Assembly: GCA_035456465.1 (NCBI GenBank)
Contig: DATIDD010000009.1
Coordinates: 1-53,047 of the forward strand
Length of the DNA: 53,047 nt
Source: DATHTC01 sp035456465
Lineage (GTDB): Bacteria > Actinomycetota > Thermoleophilia > Gaiellales > Gaiellaceae
Direction: 5' to 3'
Numbering within the stretch: the stretch's first letter is position 1; each line of letters begins with the position of its first letter. Below are positions 30,720 through 38,412 of this stretch, piece by piece. The position numbers and the translations under genes are program-made. The notes beneath the pieces were generated by a model. That model was not told the origin of the DNA. It did not search any database and was given only the letters and a program-made list of their open reading frames with translations.

Positions 30720-32556
30720 TGTGCAACTGCGCGTAGATCGACCGCGCCGTCTTCGGCGGCACGCCCGGCACACCCTCGAGCTCGTCCGCCGACGCGGCGA
30801 GGACGCCCTCGACCGACCCGAAGTGCGCGATGAGCGCGCGTCGCCGGGCTGGGCCGACGCCCTCGAGCGTGTCGAAGATCGACTCGAACCCGCGCCGCTC
30901 GCGCCGCTGCCGGTGGAAGCCGACGGCGAAGCGGTGGGCCTCGTCGCGGACTCGCTGCAGCAGCTGCAGGCCGGGCGAGCTGCGGTCGAGGCGGACGGGA
31001 TCGGGGCGGCCGGGGAGGAACACCTCCTCGTCGCGCTTCGCCAGGGCGATCACGGCCACGCGAGGGAGGTCGAAGCGCTGCATCGCCGCGAGCGCCGCGG
31101 CCAGCTGCCCCTTGCCGCCGTCGATCACGACGAGGTTCGGCAGCGCCGAGAACGACTCGTCGTAGTCGGCGGCGGCGACGTCGCGGAGCCGGGCGAACCG
31201 GCGCTCGACGACCTCCTCCATCGAGGCGAAGTCGTCCTGCCCCTCGACCCCCCGCACGCCGAACTTGCGGTAGTGCGCCTTCTTCGGCTGGGCGTCCTGG
31301 AACACCACCATCGAGCCGACGACCTCCTCGCCCTGGATGTTCGAGATGTCGAAGCACTCGATCCGGAGCGGCAGGCTCTCGAGGTTCAGGGCCTCGCGGA
31401 GCTCCTCGAGGGCGCGCACACGGCGCAGGCGCGTCTGCTCGGCCGCCGCCGCCTCCGAGGACAGCGCGAGGCGCGCGTTCTCCGTCGCGAGCCCCTGCAG
31501 CCGGCGCTTCTCGCCACGCTCCGCCGCCCGCACCTCGACGCGCGCGCCGCGGCGCTCCGACAGGAAGGCTTCCAGCGCGGACAGATCGCCGGCGTCCCGC
31601 GGGACGACGAGCTGAGGCGGCACGCTCGGCGCGGAGCCGTAGTACTCGACGCAGAAGGCCTCGAGCACCGTCGTCAGGTCCTGGCCGGCGACGTTCTCGA
31701 GGTGGAAGCTGTGCCGGTCGACGAGCTTGCCGCCGCGGAGCGGGAACACCTGCACGGCGGCGCGGTCGCCCTCGGCGGCGATCCCGAGCACGTCGACGGT
31801 GCCGACGGAGCGGCGGTCGGCGGCCTGGCGCTCCGCGAGGTGCTGCACCGACTTGAGCCGGTTGCGGAACCGCGCCGCCTCCTCGAACCGCTCCTCGCGC
31901 GCGGCCTCGCGCATCCGCCCCTCGAGCTCGCGCAGGATCGGCCCCGACTCGCCCGCGAGGAACTCCACGACGCCGTCGATGATCGCGCGGTAGTCCTCGC
32001 GCGAGATGTAGCCGACGCACGGCGCCTTGCACCGCTCGATGTGGTAGTCGAGGCACGGGATCCCCGAGTGCCGGCCCGGCTTGGGCCCCTCGCACGGCCG
32101 GAACTGGAAGACGCGGTTGAGCACGTCGAGCGTCTCTCGCACCTTCTTCGCGTTCGCGTACGGGCCGAAGTACCAGACGCCCCGCCGGTGCCGCTCCCGC
32201 GTGAACATCACGCGCGGGTACTCGTCCTCGACGGTCACGGCGATGTACGGGAACGACTTGTCGTCGCGCAGTCGGATGTTGAACGGCGGGCGGTGCCGCT
32301 TGACGAGGTTCTGCTCCAGGTGGAGCGCCTCCGCCTCCGTCCCCGTGACGATCACCTCGACGTCCGCGACGCGCCCGGGGAGCTGTGCGATCTGGGCGCG
32401 CGAGTCGCGCGTCCGCCGGAAGTACGAGCGCACCCGCGGCCGCAGCGACTTCGCCTTGCCGACGTACAGCACCTCGCCCTTCGCGTCGCGGAAGAGGTAG
32501 ACGCCCGGCTTCGCGGGAAGGCCTTGCAGCTGCTGCTCGACGTGCTCCGCGGCCAT
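30703..32556 (-). CDS. uvrC: UvrABC excinuclease subunit C
   Basis: The protein has 617 residues. Domains in order are the N-terminal GIY-YIG nuclease (KPGVYLFRD, VLYVGKAKSLRPRV), a Cys-rich segment (CLDYHIERCKAPCVGY), a UVR domain (EERFEEAARFRNRL), the RNase-H-like nuclease (ECFDISNIQGEEVVGSMVVF, LVVIDGGKGQL, RDEAHRFAV) and helix-hairpin-helix pairs at the C-terminus. It makes both incisions in nucleotide excision repair. The ATG at 32556 lies 9 nt after a TACGCT -10 box. Confidence 0.97.
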   Translation of the reverse strand: MAAEHVEQQLQGLPAKPGVYLFRDAKGEVLYVGKAKSLRPRVRSYFRRTRDSRAQIAQLPGRVADVEVIVTGTEAEALHLEQNLVKRHRPPFNIRLRDDKSFPYIAVTVEDEYPRVMFTRERHRRGVWYFGPYANAKKVRETLDVLNRVFQFRPCEGPKPGRHSGIPCLDYHIERCKAPCVGYISREDYRAIIDGVVEFLAGESGPILRELEGRMREAAREERFEEAARFRNRLKSVQHLAERQAADRRSVGTVDVLGIAAEGDRAAVQVFPLRGGKLVDRHSFHLENVAGQDLTTVLEAFCVEYYGSAPSVPPQLVVPRDAGDLSALEAFLSERRGARVEVRAAERGEKRRLQGLATENARLALSSEAAAAEQTRLRRVRALEELREALNLESLPLRIECFDISNIQGEEVVGSMVVFQDAQPKKAHYRKFGVRGVEGQDDFASMEEVVERRFARLRDVAAADYDESFSALPNLVVIDGGKGQLAAALAAMQRFDLPRVAVIALAKRDEEVFLPGRPDPVRLDRSSPGLQLLQRVRDEAHRFAVGFHRQRRERRGFESIFDTLEGVGPARRRALIAHFGSVEGVLAASADELEGVPGVPPKTARSIYAQLHKAGRG

Positions 32557-32565
32557 CGCGGCGCC

Positions 32566-32571
32566 AGCGTA
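32566..32571 (-). promoter_or_regulatory. -10 box of uvrC
   Basis: TACGCT (minus strand) ends 9 nt before the uvrC ATG. The divergent gene's -10 box (32603-32608) is about 30 bp away. Confidence 0.4.
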
Positions 32572-32602
32572 GCCGCCTAACGAATCCCGAACGTTCTGCG
32601 GC

Positions 32603-32608
32603 TAGGCT
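32603..32608 (+). promoter_or_regulatory. -10 box of the secreted glycosidase-like gene
   Basis: TAGGCT lies exactly 6 nt before the ATG at 32615, predicting a leaderless transcript. Confidence 0.45.
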
Positions 32609-32614
32609 CGGCGC

Positions 32615-34051
32615 ATGAGAGGGGTCGCAGTCGTGGTCGCCGCCGCCGCGGTGCTCGCGCTCGCCGCCGCGACGCCCGCGTCCGCCGGCGGTCCCACGCT
32701 CGAGTTCGGCGCGGCCGAGGACTCGGTCAAGCAGCCGACGCTGGCCGCGGCGACGACGGAGATGAACCTCGCGAGGCTCGCCGGCCTCGACGCCGTCCGG
32801 GTGACCGTCCAGTGGCGGCCGGGCCTCTCCGCCCCGCCCGAGGGCGAGCTCGAGGCGCTCAGGAACGCCGCACAGGCCGGGAAGCTCGCCGGGATCCGCG
32901 TGGTGCTCTCCGTCTACCCGTTCGGCTCGAGCGTGACGCCGCTGACCCCCGAGGCGCGCGCGGAGTTCGCCTCGTTCGCGGCCGCGGTCGCGAAGGCCGG
33001 CTTCGCCGAGCTGATCATCGGCAACGAGCCGAACATCAACCGCTTCTGGCTGCCGCAGTTCGCGCTCGACGGCTCGAACGCCGCCGCGGCGGCTTTCCTG
33101 CCGCTGATGGCCGAGAGCTACGACGCGATCAAGGCCGCGGCGCCGAAGACGGTCGTGTGGGGTCTGGGCCTCTCGCCACGCGGGTCGGACAACCCGGCGC
33201 TCTCACGACACACGCACTCCCCGAGCGCCTTCATCCTCGACCTCGGCGCGGCCTACCGCTCGAGCGGCCGCACGACCCCGATCATGGACGGCCTCGCGAT
33301 CCACCCGTACGGCGACAGCTCGAGCCAGGCGCCGCGCGACTCGGCCCACCCCCGCTCGACGTCGATCGGCCTCGCCGACTACGACAAGCTCGTCGGGCTG
33401 CTCGGCCGCGCCTTCGACGGCACCGGCCAGCGCGGGTCGACGCTGCCGATCCTCTACGACGAGTACGGCGTCGAGACCGAGATCCCGGCCGACAAGACGC
33501 AGCTCTACGAGGGCACCGAGCCGGCGACCACGCGACCCGTCGACGAGGCGACCCAGGCGGCCTACTACCGCCAGGCCGCCGAGCTCGTCTACTGCCAGCC
33601 GAACGTCCGCGGGCTGTTCCTGTTCCACATCGCCGACGAGAAGCCACGCGCCGCCTGGCAGTCGGGCCTGTACGCGATCGACGGCTCGCCGCGCGCGGCC
33701 GTGGCCACCGTGCGCCAGGCCGTCGCGGAGTCGCGCCGCGGGATCCTCGCGAAGTGCCCGTCGCTGAAGCTGACGCCGCGGGTGACGCTGAAGCGGGTCG
33801 CCGACCCGTTCGCCGCGTCGATCGAGCTTCACACCGACCTCGACGCGGCCTACGTCGTCCGGCTCGTCCGCACGAACGGGATCGTCGCCGGCCAGGCCAA
33901 GGGGCGCACCGTCGGCGGCGTCGCCAAGCGCGTCCGGATCAGGCTGCCGCGCAACCGTGTCGGGCGCTTCCGCTTCGAGGTCACCGCGCGCACGACCGTG
34001 AACGTCGGCGCGCCCCGCAGCGCGCGGGGCCGCTCGTTCCAGCTCCGCTAG
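32615..34051 (+). CDS. secreted glycoside-hydrolase-like protein (clan A TIM barrel)
   Basis: The protein has 478 residues. The signal peptide is GVAVVVAAAAVLALAAATPASA. A TIM-barrel follows with strand ends typical of clan GH-A: VRVTVQWRPG, VVLSVYPFG, the acid/base candidate E138 in LIIGNEPNINRFW, MDGLAIHPYGDSS, and the nucleophile candidate E283 in ILYDEYGVET. Near residue 375 the barrel gives way to a C-terminal beta domain (VTLKRVADPFAASIEL onward). Substrate and GH family are not clear. It is common for such proteins to act on cell-surface or environmental polysaccharides. Confidence 0.8.
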   Translation: MRGVAVVVAAAAVLALAAATPASAGGPTLEFGAAEDSVKQPTLAAATTEMNLARLAGLDAVRVTVQWRPGLSAPPEGELEALRNAAQAGKLAGIRVVLSVYPFGSSVTPLTPEARAEFASFAAAVAKAGFAELIIGNEPNINRFWLPQFALDGSNAAAAAFLPLMAESYDAIKAAAPKTVVWGLGLSPRGSDNPALSRHTHSPSAFILDLGAAYRSSGRTTPIMDGLAIHPYGDSSSQAPRDSAHPRSTSIGLADYDKLVGLLGRAFDGTGQRGSTLPILYDEYGVETEIPADKTQLYEGTEPATTRPVDEATQAAYYRQAAELVYCQPNVRGLFLFHIADEKPRAAWQSGLYAIDGSPRAAVATVRQAVAESRRGILAKCPSLKLTPRVTLKRVADPFAASIELHTDLDAAYVVRLVRTNGIVAGQAKGRTVGGVAKRVRIRLPRNRVGRFRFEVTARTTVNVGAPRSARGRSFQLR

Positions 34052-34078
34052 CCGGGCGCCGCGTCAACGGCGCGTGCG

Positions 34079-34084
34079 TACGAT
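34079..34084 (+). promoter_or_regulatory. -10 box of hemQ
   Basis: TACGAT ends 8 nt before the ATG at 34093; no Shine-Dalgarno sequence is visible. Confidence 0.4.
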
Positions 34085-34092
34085 AGGGCCCG

Positions 34093-34791
34093 ATGGAGGG
34101 GCAGTACGTCGCGTACACGTTCTACCGCGTCGACCCGGCGTGGCGGCGCCTGCCGGTCGAGGAGCGGGCGGCGCACAAGGACGCGTTCGCGGAGGTCGTC
34201 GAGGACTTCGCCGGGCGGATCGAGTCGCTGCGCGCGTACTCCGTCACCGGTGTCCGCGGCGACTGCGACTTCTTCCTCTGGAAGATCACCGACCGGTACA
34301 CCGACCTCGGCGACCTCGGCGCCGCGCTCAACGGCACCGCGCTCGCCGGCTGGCTGGAGACGCCCTACTCGTACCTCGCGACGACGAAGGCTTCGCAGTA
34401 CACGTCGGCCCGGCGCGCGCGCAGGATCGTGCCGCGCGGGCACCCCTACCTCGTCGTGTACCCGTTCGTGAAGGTGCGACCCTGGTACGCGCTCACGCAG
34501 GAGCACCGGCAGCGTGCGATGGACGAGCACATCGAGATCGGGGCGCGGTTCAAGACGATCCAGAACCACACCACCTACTCCTTCGGCATCGACGACCAGG
34601 AGTTCATGACCGCGTTCGAGTGCGAGGAGCCGGCGGACTTCATGCACCTGATGCTGACGCTGCGCGAGAGCGAGGCGAGCGCCTACACCGAGCGCGACAC
34701 GCCGATCTTCGTCGGCCAGTCGGCGGAGATCCGCGCCTGCCTCGACGCCCTCGACGGCGCCCCGTCGCGCGTCGCCGCCGGGCGGCCCTAG
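34093..34791 (+). CDS. hemQ: coproheme decarboxylase (HemQ/ChdC, chlorite-dismutase family)
   Basis: The protein has 232 residues. Family signatures include YTFYRVDPAWRRLP, ARRIVPRGHPYLVVYPFVK and the proximal-His region NHTTYSFGIDDQEFMTAFE, ending TPIFVGQ. In monoderm actinobacteria this enzyme makes heme b from coproheme in the last step of the coproporphyrin-dependent pathway, using peroxide. The distal Arg of true chlorite dismutases is not evident, consistent with HemQ. It converges on an FAD oxidoreductase with which it shares a CTAG stop. Other heme-pathway genes are not in this window. Confidence 0.93.
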   Translation: MEGQYVAYTFYRVDPAWRRLPVEERAAHKDAFAEVVEDFAGRIESLRAYSVTGVRGDCDFFLWKITDRYTDLGDLGAALNGTALAGWLETPYSYLATTKASQYTSARRARRIVPRGHPYLVVYPFVKVRPWYALTQEHRQRAMDEHIEIGARFKTIQNHTTYSFGIDDQEFMTAFECEEPADFMHLMLTLRESEASAYTERDTPIFVGQSAEIRACLDALDGAPSRVAAGRP

Positions 34792-35978
34792 CCCTCGACG
34801 TCGCGCGCGCCCTCGCGCACCGCGTCCCGCACGCGCTCGAGCTCCTCGTCGCTCCGGCCGACGAGGATCGCGCCCACGATCCGGCCGCCGTCCCGGAACA
34901 GCGCGGTTGCCGCGCGGTCGGCGAACGCCCCGCGCAGCTCGACCTCCGCGTCAGCGGGCGTCTCCGCGACGACGCGGAAGGTGAGCCCGAACACCTCCGA
35001 GAAGAACGTGGGGATCGTGTCCGCCGACCCGTCCGCGCCGGCGAGCACCTTGCCGACCTCGGCTCCCTGGAAGTTCGCGTTCGACCAGTGCTCGACCCGC
35101 CGCCGACGGTGCGTCCTCGGGTCGAGGACGTTCGCGACGTCCCCGGCCGCGTATACGTCGGGCGCGTCCGATGCGAACCGCTCGTCGACGAGCACGCCGT
35201 TGTCGACGCCCACGCCGCTGCCGACGAGCAGCTCCGTGTTCGGCGCCACGCCCACGCCCTGCACGACGAGGGACGCCTCGAGCCGCCGCCCGCCCTCGGT
35301 CTCGGCGGCCTCCACGTGCCCGTTGCCGGTGAAGCGGGCGACGACGTCGCCGAGCACGAGCTCCACTCCCCGCTCGCGGAAGAGCTCGACGAGGTACGCG
35401 GTCAGCTCCGGGCAGCCCAGCAGGTCGAACGGCCCCGAGCCCCGGTGGACGAGCGAGACGGCGACCCCGAGCTGCGTCAGCGAGGCCGACACCTCGGAGC
35501 CGATGAAGCTCGCGCCGACGACGACCGCGGGGTCGGCGGCTGCCGCGGCCTCCTTCAGCGCCGTCGAGTCGTCGAGCGTCCGCAGCACGCGCACGCCTTC
35601 CAGCTCCGCGCCCGGCACCGGCAGGCGCAGAGGGCGCGAGCCGGTCGCGACGAGCAGCTTCCCGTAGCGGAGCAGCGTCCCGTCGTCGAGCGTGACGGAG
35701 TGACCGCCCGGGTCGACGCGCTCGACCCGGCGCTCGAGCAGGAGCTCGACGTCGTTGTCCGCCCAGAAGGACTCCGGCTTCACGAACACGCTGTCGGCGT
35801 CCGCCTCGCCGCGGAGGTACCGCTTCGACAGCGGCGGGCGATGGTAGGGCGGGTGGCGGTCGGCCGTGACGAGCAAGACCCGTCCCTCCCCGCCCGCCTC
35901 GCGGTAGGCCTCCACGGCCCGGGCGGACGTGAGCCCGCCGCCTGCGATTAGCAACTGTGCGTCCACGTCAATAGCCAT
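34788..35978 (-). CDS. FAD/NAD(P)-dependent oxidoreductase (ferredoxin-reductase/AIF-like)
   Basis: The protein has 396 residues. Two dinucleotide-binding sites are visible: FAD (LLIAGGGLTSARAVEAYRE, with an unusual Leu-Thr in place of the Gly/Ala pair) and NAD(P) (AVVVGASFIGSEVSASL). PPYHRPPLSKRYLRG and VYAAGDVANVLDP are FAD motifs of the rubredoxin/ferredoxin-reductase and AIF branch. A C-terminal dimerisation domain ends the protein. It probably passes electrons from NAD(P)H to a small iron-sulfur protein or quinone. ATG 35978 overlaps the gene before it by 11 bp. Confidence 0.88.
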   Translation of the reverse strand: MAIDVDAQLLIAGGGLTSARAVEAYREAGGEGRVLLVTADRHPPYHRPPLSKRYLRGEADADSVFVKPESFWADNDVELLLERRVERVDPGGHSVTLDDGTLLRYGKLLVATGSRPLRLPVPGAELEGVRVLRTLDDSTALKEAAAAADPAVVVGASFIGSEVSASLTQLGVAVSLVHRGSGPFDLLGCPELTAYLVELFRERGVELVLGDVVARFTGNGHVEAAETEGGRRLEASLVVQGVGVAPNTELLVGSGVGVDNGVLVDERFASDAPDVYAAGDVANVLDPRTHRRRRVEHWSNANFQGAEVGKVLAGADGSADTIPTFFSEVFGLTFRVVAETPADAEVELRGAFADRAATALFRDGGRIVGAILVGRSDEELERVRDAVREGARDVEG

Positions 35979-36348
35979 ATGTGCGCTGGTCTCTCCAGGT
36001 CCTTACCATCGCGAACACGCAGACGGCGAGCACGACGAGGAACGCGACCGCGTCGAGGCCCGTCGCGCCCCGCCAGAAGTAGACGCCGAGGTCGGCGAGC
36101 GCGAGCGCGCCCGCGCCGTAGAAGACCCACTTCGCACGACTGCCCCAGGTCTCGATCTCCCATCGGAGGCGGTCGCGCCAGAGCAGGTAGAGCACGACCG
36201 CGATCGCGATGAAGAAGGCGATCCGAAGCAGGACGCCGAGCGCGACGAGCGTCGCCTGCAGCTGCAGGATCACGATCAAGATCGCGACCACGGCGACGAT
36301 CGCGAGGCCCCGGACGGTCGGGTTGATCCGGCCCCAGAGGCGCCTCAT
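35968..36348 (-). CDS. membrane protein of unknown function
   Basis: The protein has 126 residues with four hydrophobic segments (GLAIVAVVAILIVILQLQATL, LLRIAFFIAIAVVLYLLWRD, WVFYGAGALALADLGVYF, GLDAVAFLVVLAVCVFAMV). The first resembles a signal anchor. No known domain was recognised. Its ATG overlaps the stop of the gene before it by 4 nt (ATGA) and its stop overlaps the oxidoreductase start by 11 bp, so the three genes form one unit. Confidence 0.8.
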   Translation of the reverse strand: MRRLWGRINPTVRGLAIVAVVAILIVILQLQATLVALGVLLRIAFFIAIAVVLYLLWRDRLRWEIETWGSRAKWVFYGAGALALADLGVYFWRGATGLDAVAFLVVLAVCVFAMVRTWRDQRTYGY

Positions 36349-36701
36349 AGACCCGTCATCGCCGCGCGCACGGCGAGCGCCGCCGCCAGCAGCGTCGCCA
36401 CCGAGAACCACAGCAGGCGCCGTCGCGGCTCGCGAGGCGCGTAGACCCACGGGCTCAGCGCCGCGCAGAGCGCGAGCGTGCCGTAGAGGTAGTGGAGGTC
36501 GTCCGGCGCGCGCCGGTCGTCGGACAGCAGCAGCAGCCCGAGCGCGATCTGCGCCACGAGCAGCGTCTGTGCGAGCGCGAGCAGCTGGCGCACGAGCACG
36601 CCGGGCGAACGGCCTCGGCGGTGGGCGAGCGCGGACGTCGTGCCCGCAGCGACGCAGACGGCGATCAGCGACCACGCGAGCAACCGGTGCGCGTCTAGCA
36701 T
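36345..36701 (-). CDS. membrane protein of unknown function
   Basis: The protein has 118 residues with four predicted helices (LLAWSLIAVCVAAGTTSALAHR, LLALAQTLLVAQIALGLLLL, HYLYGTLALCAALSPWVY, LLWFSVATLLAAALAVRAAM). His residues in helices 1 and 3, next to LHYLYG, are reminiscent of small heme- or quinone-associated membrane proteins; this is a weak impression. ATG 36701 lies 9 nt after a TAGGGT -10 box and starts the three-gene unit that ends with the FAD oxidoreductase. It is divergent from bcp. Confidence 0.78.
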   Translation of the reverse strand: MLDAHRLLAWSLIAVCVAAGTTSALAHRRGRSPGVLVRQLLALAQTLLVAQIALGLLLLSDDRRAPDDLHYLYGTLALCAALSPWVYAPREPRRRLLWFSVATLLAAALAVRAAMTGL

Positions 36702-36710
36702 CGCCCGCGC

Positions 36711-36716
36711 ACCCTA
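36711..36716 (-). promoter_or_regulatory. -10 box of the membrane-protein/oxidoreductase unit
   Basis: TAGGGT (minus strand) ends 9 nt before the ATG at 36701, inside the 31-bp divergent gap to bcp. Confidence 0.4.
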
Positions 36717-36732
36717 CCGAGAGAGGTCCCGC

Positions 36733-37191
36733 GTGATCGAAGCCGGCACCCCCGCCCCCGAGTTCGAGCTCCCCGCCGACGACGGCTCGACCGTGAAGCT
36801 GTCGGACCTGCGCGGCAAGCGGGTCGTCCTCTACTTCTATCCCAAGGACGACACGCCGGGGTGCACGGCGCAGGCGTGCGGCATCCGGGACGCGTGGAGC
36901 GACTTCGAGGGGCTCGACGCGGTCGTCCTCGGCGTCAGCCCCGACGACGCGGCGTCGCACCGCACGTTCAAGGAGAAGTACGGGCTCCCGTTCACGCTGC
37001 TGGCGGACACGGATCACGCCGTCGCCGACGCGTACGGCGTCTGGGGAGAGCGGAAGCTCTACGGCAAGACGTACCTCGGGATCAACCGCTCGACGTTCGT
37101 GATCGGGGAGGACGGCACGGTGCTGGCGGCGATGTACGGCGTCAAGCCGGACGGCCACGCGGATCGCGTGCTCGGCCAGCTCGCAGCCTGA
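36733..37191 (+). CDS. bcp: thioredoxin-dependent peroxiredoxin (Bcp/PrxQ)
   Basis: The protein has 152 residues. The peroxidatic C44 and resolving C49 lie in TPGCTAQACGIRD, the CX4C layout of the Bcp/PrxQ class. VVLYFYPKDDTPGC, LGVSPDDAASHRTFKEKYGLPF and NRSTFVIGEDG complete the fold. It reduces hydrogen peroxide and organic hydroperoxides using thioredoxin in the cytoplasm. GTG 36733 has GAGAGG 6 nt upstream. No thioredoxin gene is nearby. Confidence 0.94.
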   Translation: MIEAGTPAPEFELPADDGSTVKLSDLRGKRVVLYFYPKDDTPGCTAQACGIRDAWSDFEGLDAVVLGVSPDDAASHRTFKEKYGLPFTLLADTDHAVADAYGVWGERKLYGKTYLGINRSTFVIGEDGTVLAAMYGVKPDGHADRVLGQLAA

Positions 37192-37215
37192 CTGTTTTTC
37201 CGCGGCTGAGCGGGG

Positions 37216-37221
37216 TACCTT
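37216..37221 (+). promoter_or_regulatory. -10 box of the trypsin-fold protein gene
   Basis: TACCTT lies exactly 6 nt before the ATG at 37228. The in-frame GTG at 37222 would fall between the box and the expected start point, which argues against it. Confidence 0.45.
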
Positions 37222-37227
37222 GTGGCC

Positions 37228-37983
37228 ATGGCGGTCGCGCCCGCCCGCTCGAGCCCGTCGCCGCGGCTGCGACGGCGTTGGGGCGCCCTGCTCGCCGCGA
37301 CCGCGTACGCAGGCGCCGCGGCGGTCGCCGTCGTGCTCGTCCAGTCGGCGCTCGACCACGGGAGCGACGGCAGCTCGGGCGCGGCCGAGGGCTCCGCCGG
37401 CGCGGTCGCCGCCGCGACGCCGCGGGCCGATCCGCGCGCGGCGATGCACGCGCTGGCGACGACGGCGCAGCGGAGCGTCCTCAGGATCGAGGCCGGCGAC
37501 GGTGCCGTCGGCTCGGCGTTCGTCGGGTGGACGGCCGGAGGCCGCTCGTACCTCGTCACCGCGCGGACGGTCGTCGCGAGGTCGCTGCGCGCAGGCGAGC
37601 GGGACGTCTCGCTCCTCCGGGGCAACGACGTGCGCACCGGCCGGGTCTGGGCCGTGCACCGGGACAGCGGGATCGCCGTCGTCTCGGTCGAGGGAGCGGT
37701 CGCGAAGCCGCTGTGGCAGCGCACGCGCCTGACGGAGCGCCTGACCGCGCAGGCCCCCGCCGTCGTTGTCCCGGCGGGCCCGGACGCGGAGCCCGCAGAC
37801 GGGACGGTCGCATCGGTGTCGGGCAAGCGCGCCGTCGTGCGCGCGCCGGTCGACGAGCTGGCGCTCGGCGCGCCGGTGCTGGCGGCGAACGGCCGGCTCA
37901 CCGGCGTGGTCGTCTCGGCGGGCGGCGGACGGCACCGCGTGGTCGCGATCGAGCGCGCCTGCGCCCGTATCCGGCGCTGCTAG
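37228..37983 (+). CDS. membrane-anchored trypsin-fold protein lacking the catalytic triad
   Basis: The protein has 252 residues. A basic N-terminus (SPRLRRRW) and one helix (GALLAATAYAGAAAVAVVLVQSAL) anchor it, followed by an Ala/Gly-rich linker. The rest follows HtrA-like serine proteases: SVLRIEAGDGAVGSAFVGW, YLVTARTVVA where the catalytic His should be, DSGIAVVSVEG (the Asp position), and LALGAPVLAANGRLTGVVVS where GNSGGP should be. His and Ser positions are replaced, so it is probably not a protease. ATG 37228 is fixed by TACCTT at 6 nt. Confidence 0.72.
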   Translation: MAVAPARSSPSPRLRRRWGALLAATAYAGAAAVAVVLVQSALDHGSDGSSGAAEGSAGAVAAATPRADPRAAMHALATTAQRSVLRIEAGDGAVGSAFVGWTAGGRSYLVTARTVVARSLRAGERDVSLLRGNDVRTGRVWAVHRDSGIAVVSVEGAVAKPLWQRTRLTERLTAQAPAVVVPAGPDAEPADGTVASVSGKRAVVRAPVDELALGAPVLAANGRLTGVVVSAGGGRHRVVAIERACARIRRC

Positions 37984-38016
37984 CGGAGCGCGCGCCGCTG
38001 CGCGCGGCGGTCTCGC

Positions 38017-38178
38017 TCAGCTGTCGTCGCCGTCCGGCGGCTCGAGCGCGACGCTGCCGCCCGACACGGACGGACTCGGCCGACGCGGCTCGCGGACGCC
38101 GATGTCAGGCGGCCGCCGCCGCAGGTGGAGGAACTCCAGCAGCCGGATGAAGCGACTCTGCCTGGGCTCCGGATCCAC
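38017..38178 (-). CDS. 53-aa hypothetical protein downstream of tRNA-Leu
   Basis: The ORF starts at GTG 38178 with a perfect AGGAGGT Shine-Dalgarno site 5 nt upstream. The protein is basic and then Pro/Ser-rich (RQSRFIRLLEFLHLRRRPPDIG, then SVSGGSVALEPPDGDD). It has no signal peptide or membrane segment. It lies 25 nt beyond tRNA-Leu on the same strand with no terminator between, so it may be read from the tRNA promoter. The ribosome-binding site is the best in the region and is the main support. Confidence 0.55.
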   Translation of the reverse strand: MDPEPRQSRFIRLLEFLHLRRRPPDIGVREPRRPSPSVSGGSVALEPPDGDDS

Positions 38179-38203
38179 CGCCGACCTCCTGCCGAACGTC
38201 CGA

Positions 38204-38287
38204 TGCGGATGAGAGGACTTGAACCTCCACGGGGTTTCCCCCACACGGACCTGAACCGTGCGCGTCTACCAATTCCGCCACATCCGC
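38204..38287 (-). tRNA. tRNA-Leu (anticodon CAG)
   Basis: A complete class II tRNA. The acceptor stem GCGGATG/CATCCGC has discriminator A, as required for leucine. The D-arm contains AATTGGTAGACGC, the anticodon stem CACGG/CCGTG encloses loop TTCAGGT (anticodon CAG), and a long variable arm precedes a T-arm with loop TTCAAGT. CCA is not encoded. It decodes CUG, the main leucine codon in this GC-rich genome. A TACACT -10 box lies 11 nt upstream. Confidence 0.96.
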
Positions 38288-38298
38288 GCGGCGCGCCC

Positions 38299-38304
38299 AG
38301 TGTA
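38299..38304 (-). promoter_or_regulatory. -10 box of tRNA-Leu
   Basis: TACACT (minus strand) lies 11 nt before the tRNA 5' end, the same geometry as at tRNA-Gly (12 nt). It overlaps the first unit of a tandem repeat array. Confidence 0.5.
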
Positions 38305-38363
38305 GCCGCGCCGTGTAGCCGCGCCGTGTAGCCGCGCCGTAGCCGCGCCGTGTAGCCGCGCCC
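38301..38363. repeat. 13-bp tandem repeat array (five units)
   Basis: The unit TGTAGCCGCGCCG occurs at 38301-38313, 38314-38326, 38327-38339, a copy lacking two bases at 38340-38350, and a last copy at 38351-38363 with C for G at the end. Read on the minus strand, the full units carry CGGCTACA, so a -10-like TACA core recurs every 13 bp upstream of tRNA-Leu. The array lies between tRNA-Leu and the divergent subtilase gene. Confidence 0.9.
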
Positions 38364-38412
38364 GCTCGGAGCCGATCCGATATCGGCCGGCGCCGCGTAC
38401 CATGCGCAGGCC

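Noticed and set aside
38301..38363. Repeat array considered as a CRISPR
   Set aside because: Units are 13 bp and directly adjacent with no spacers, and no cas gene is nearby.
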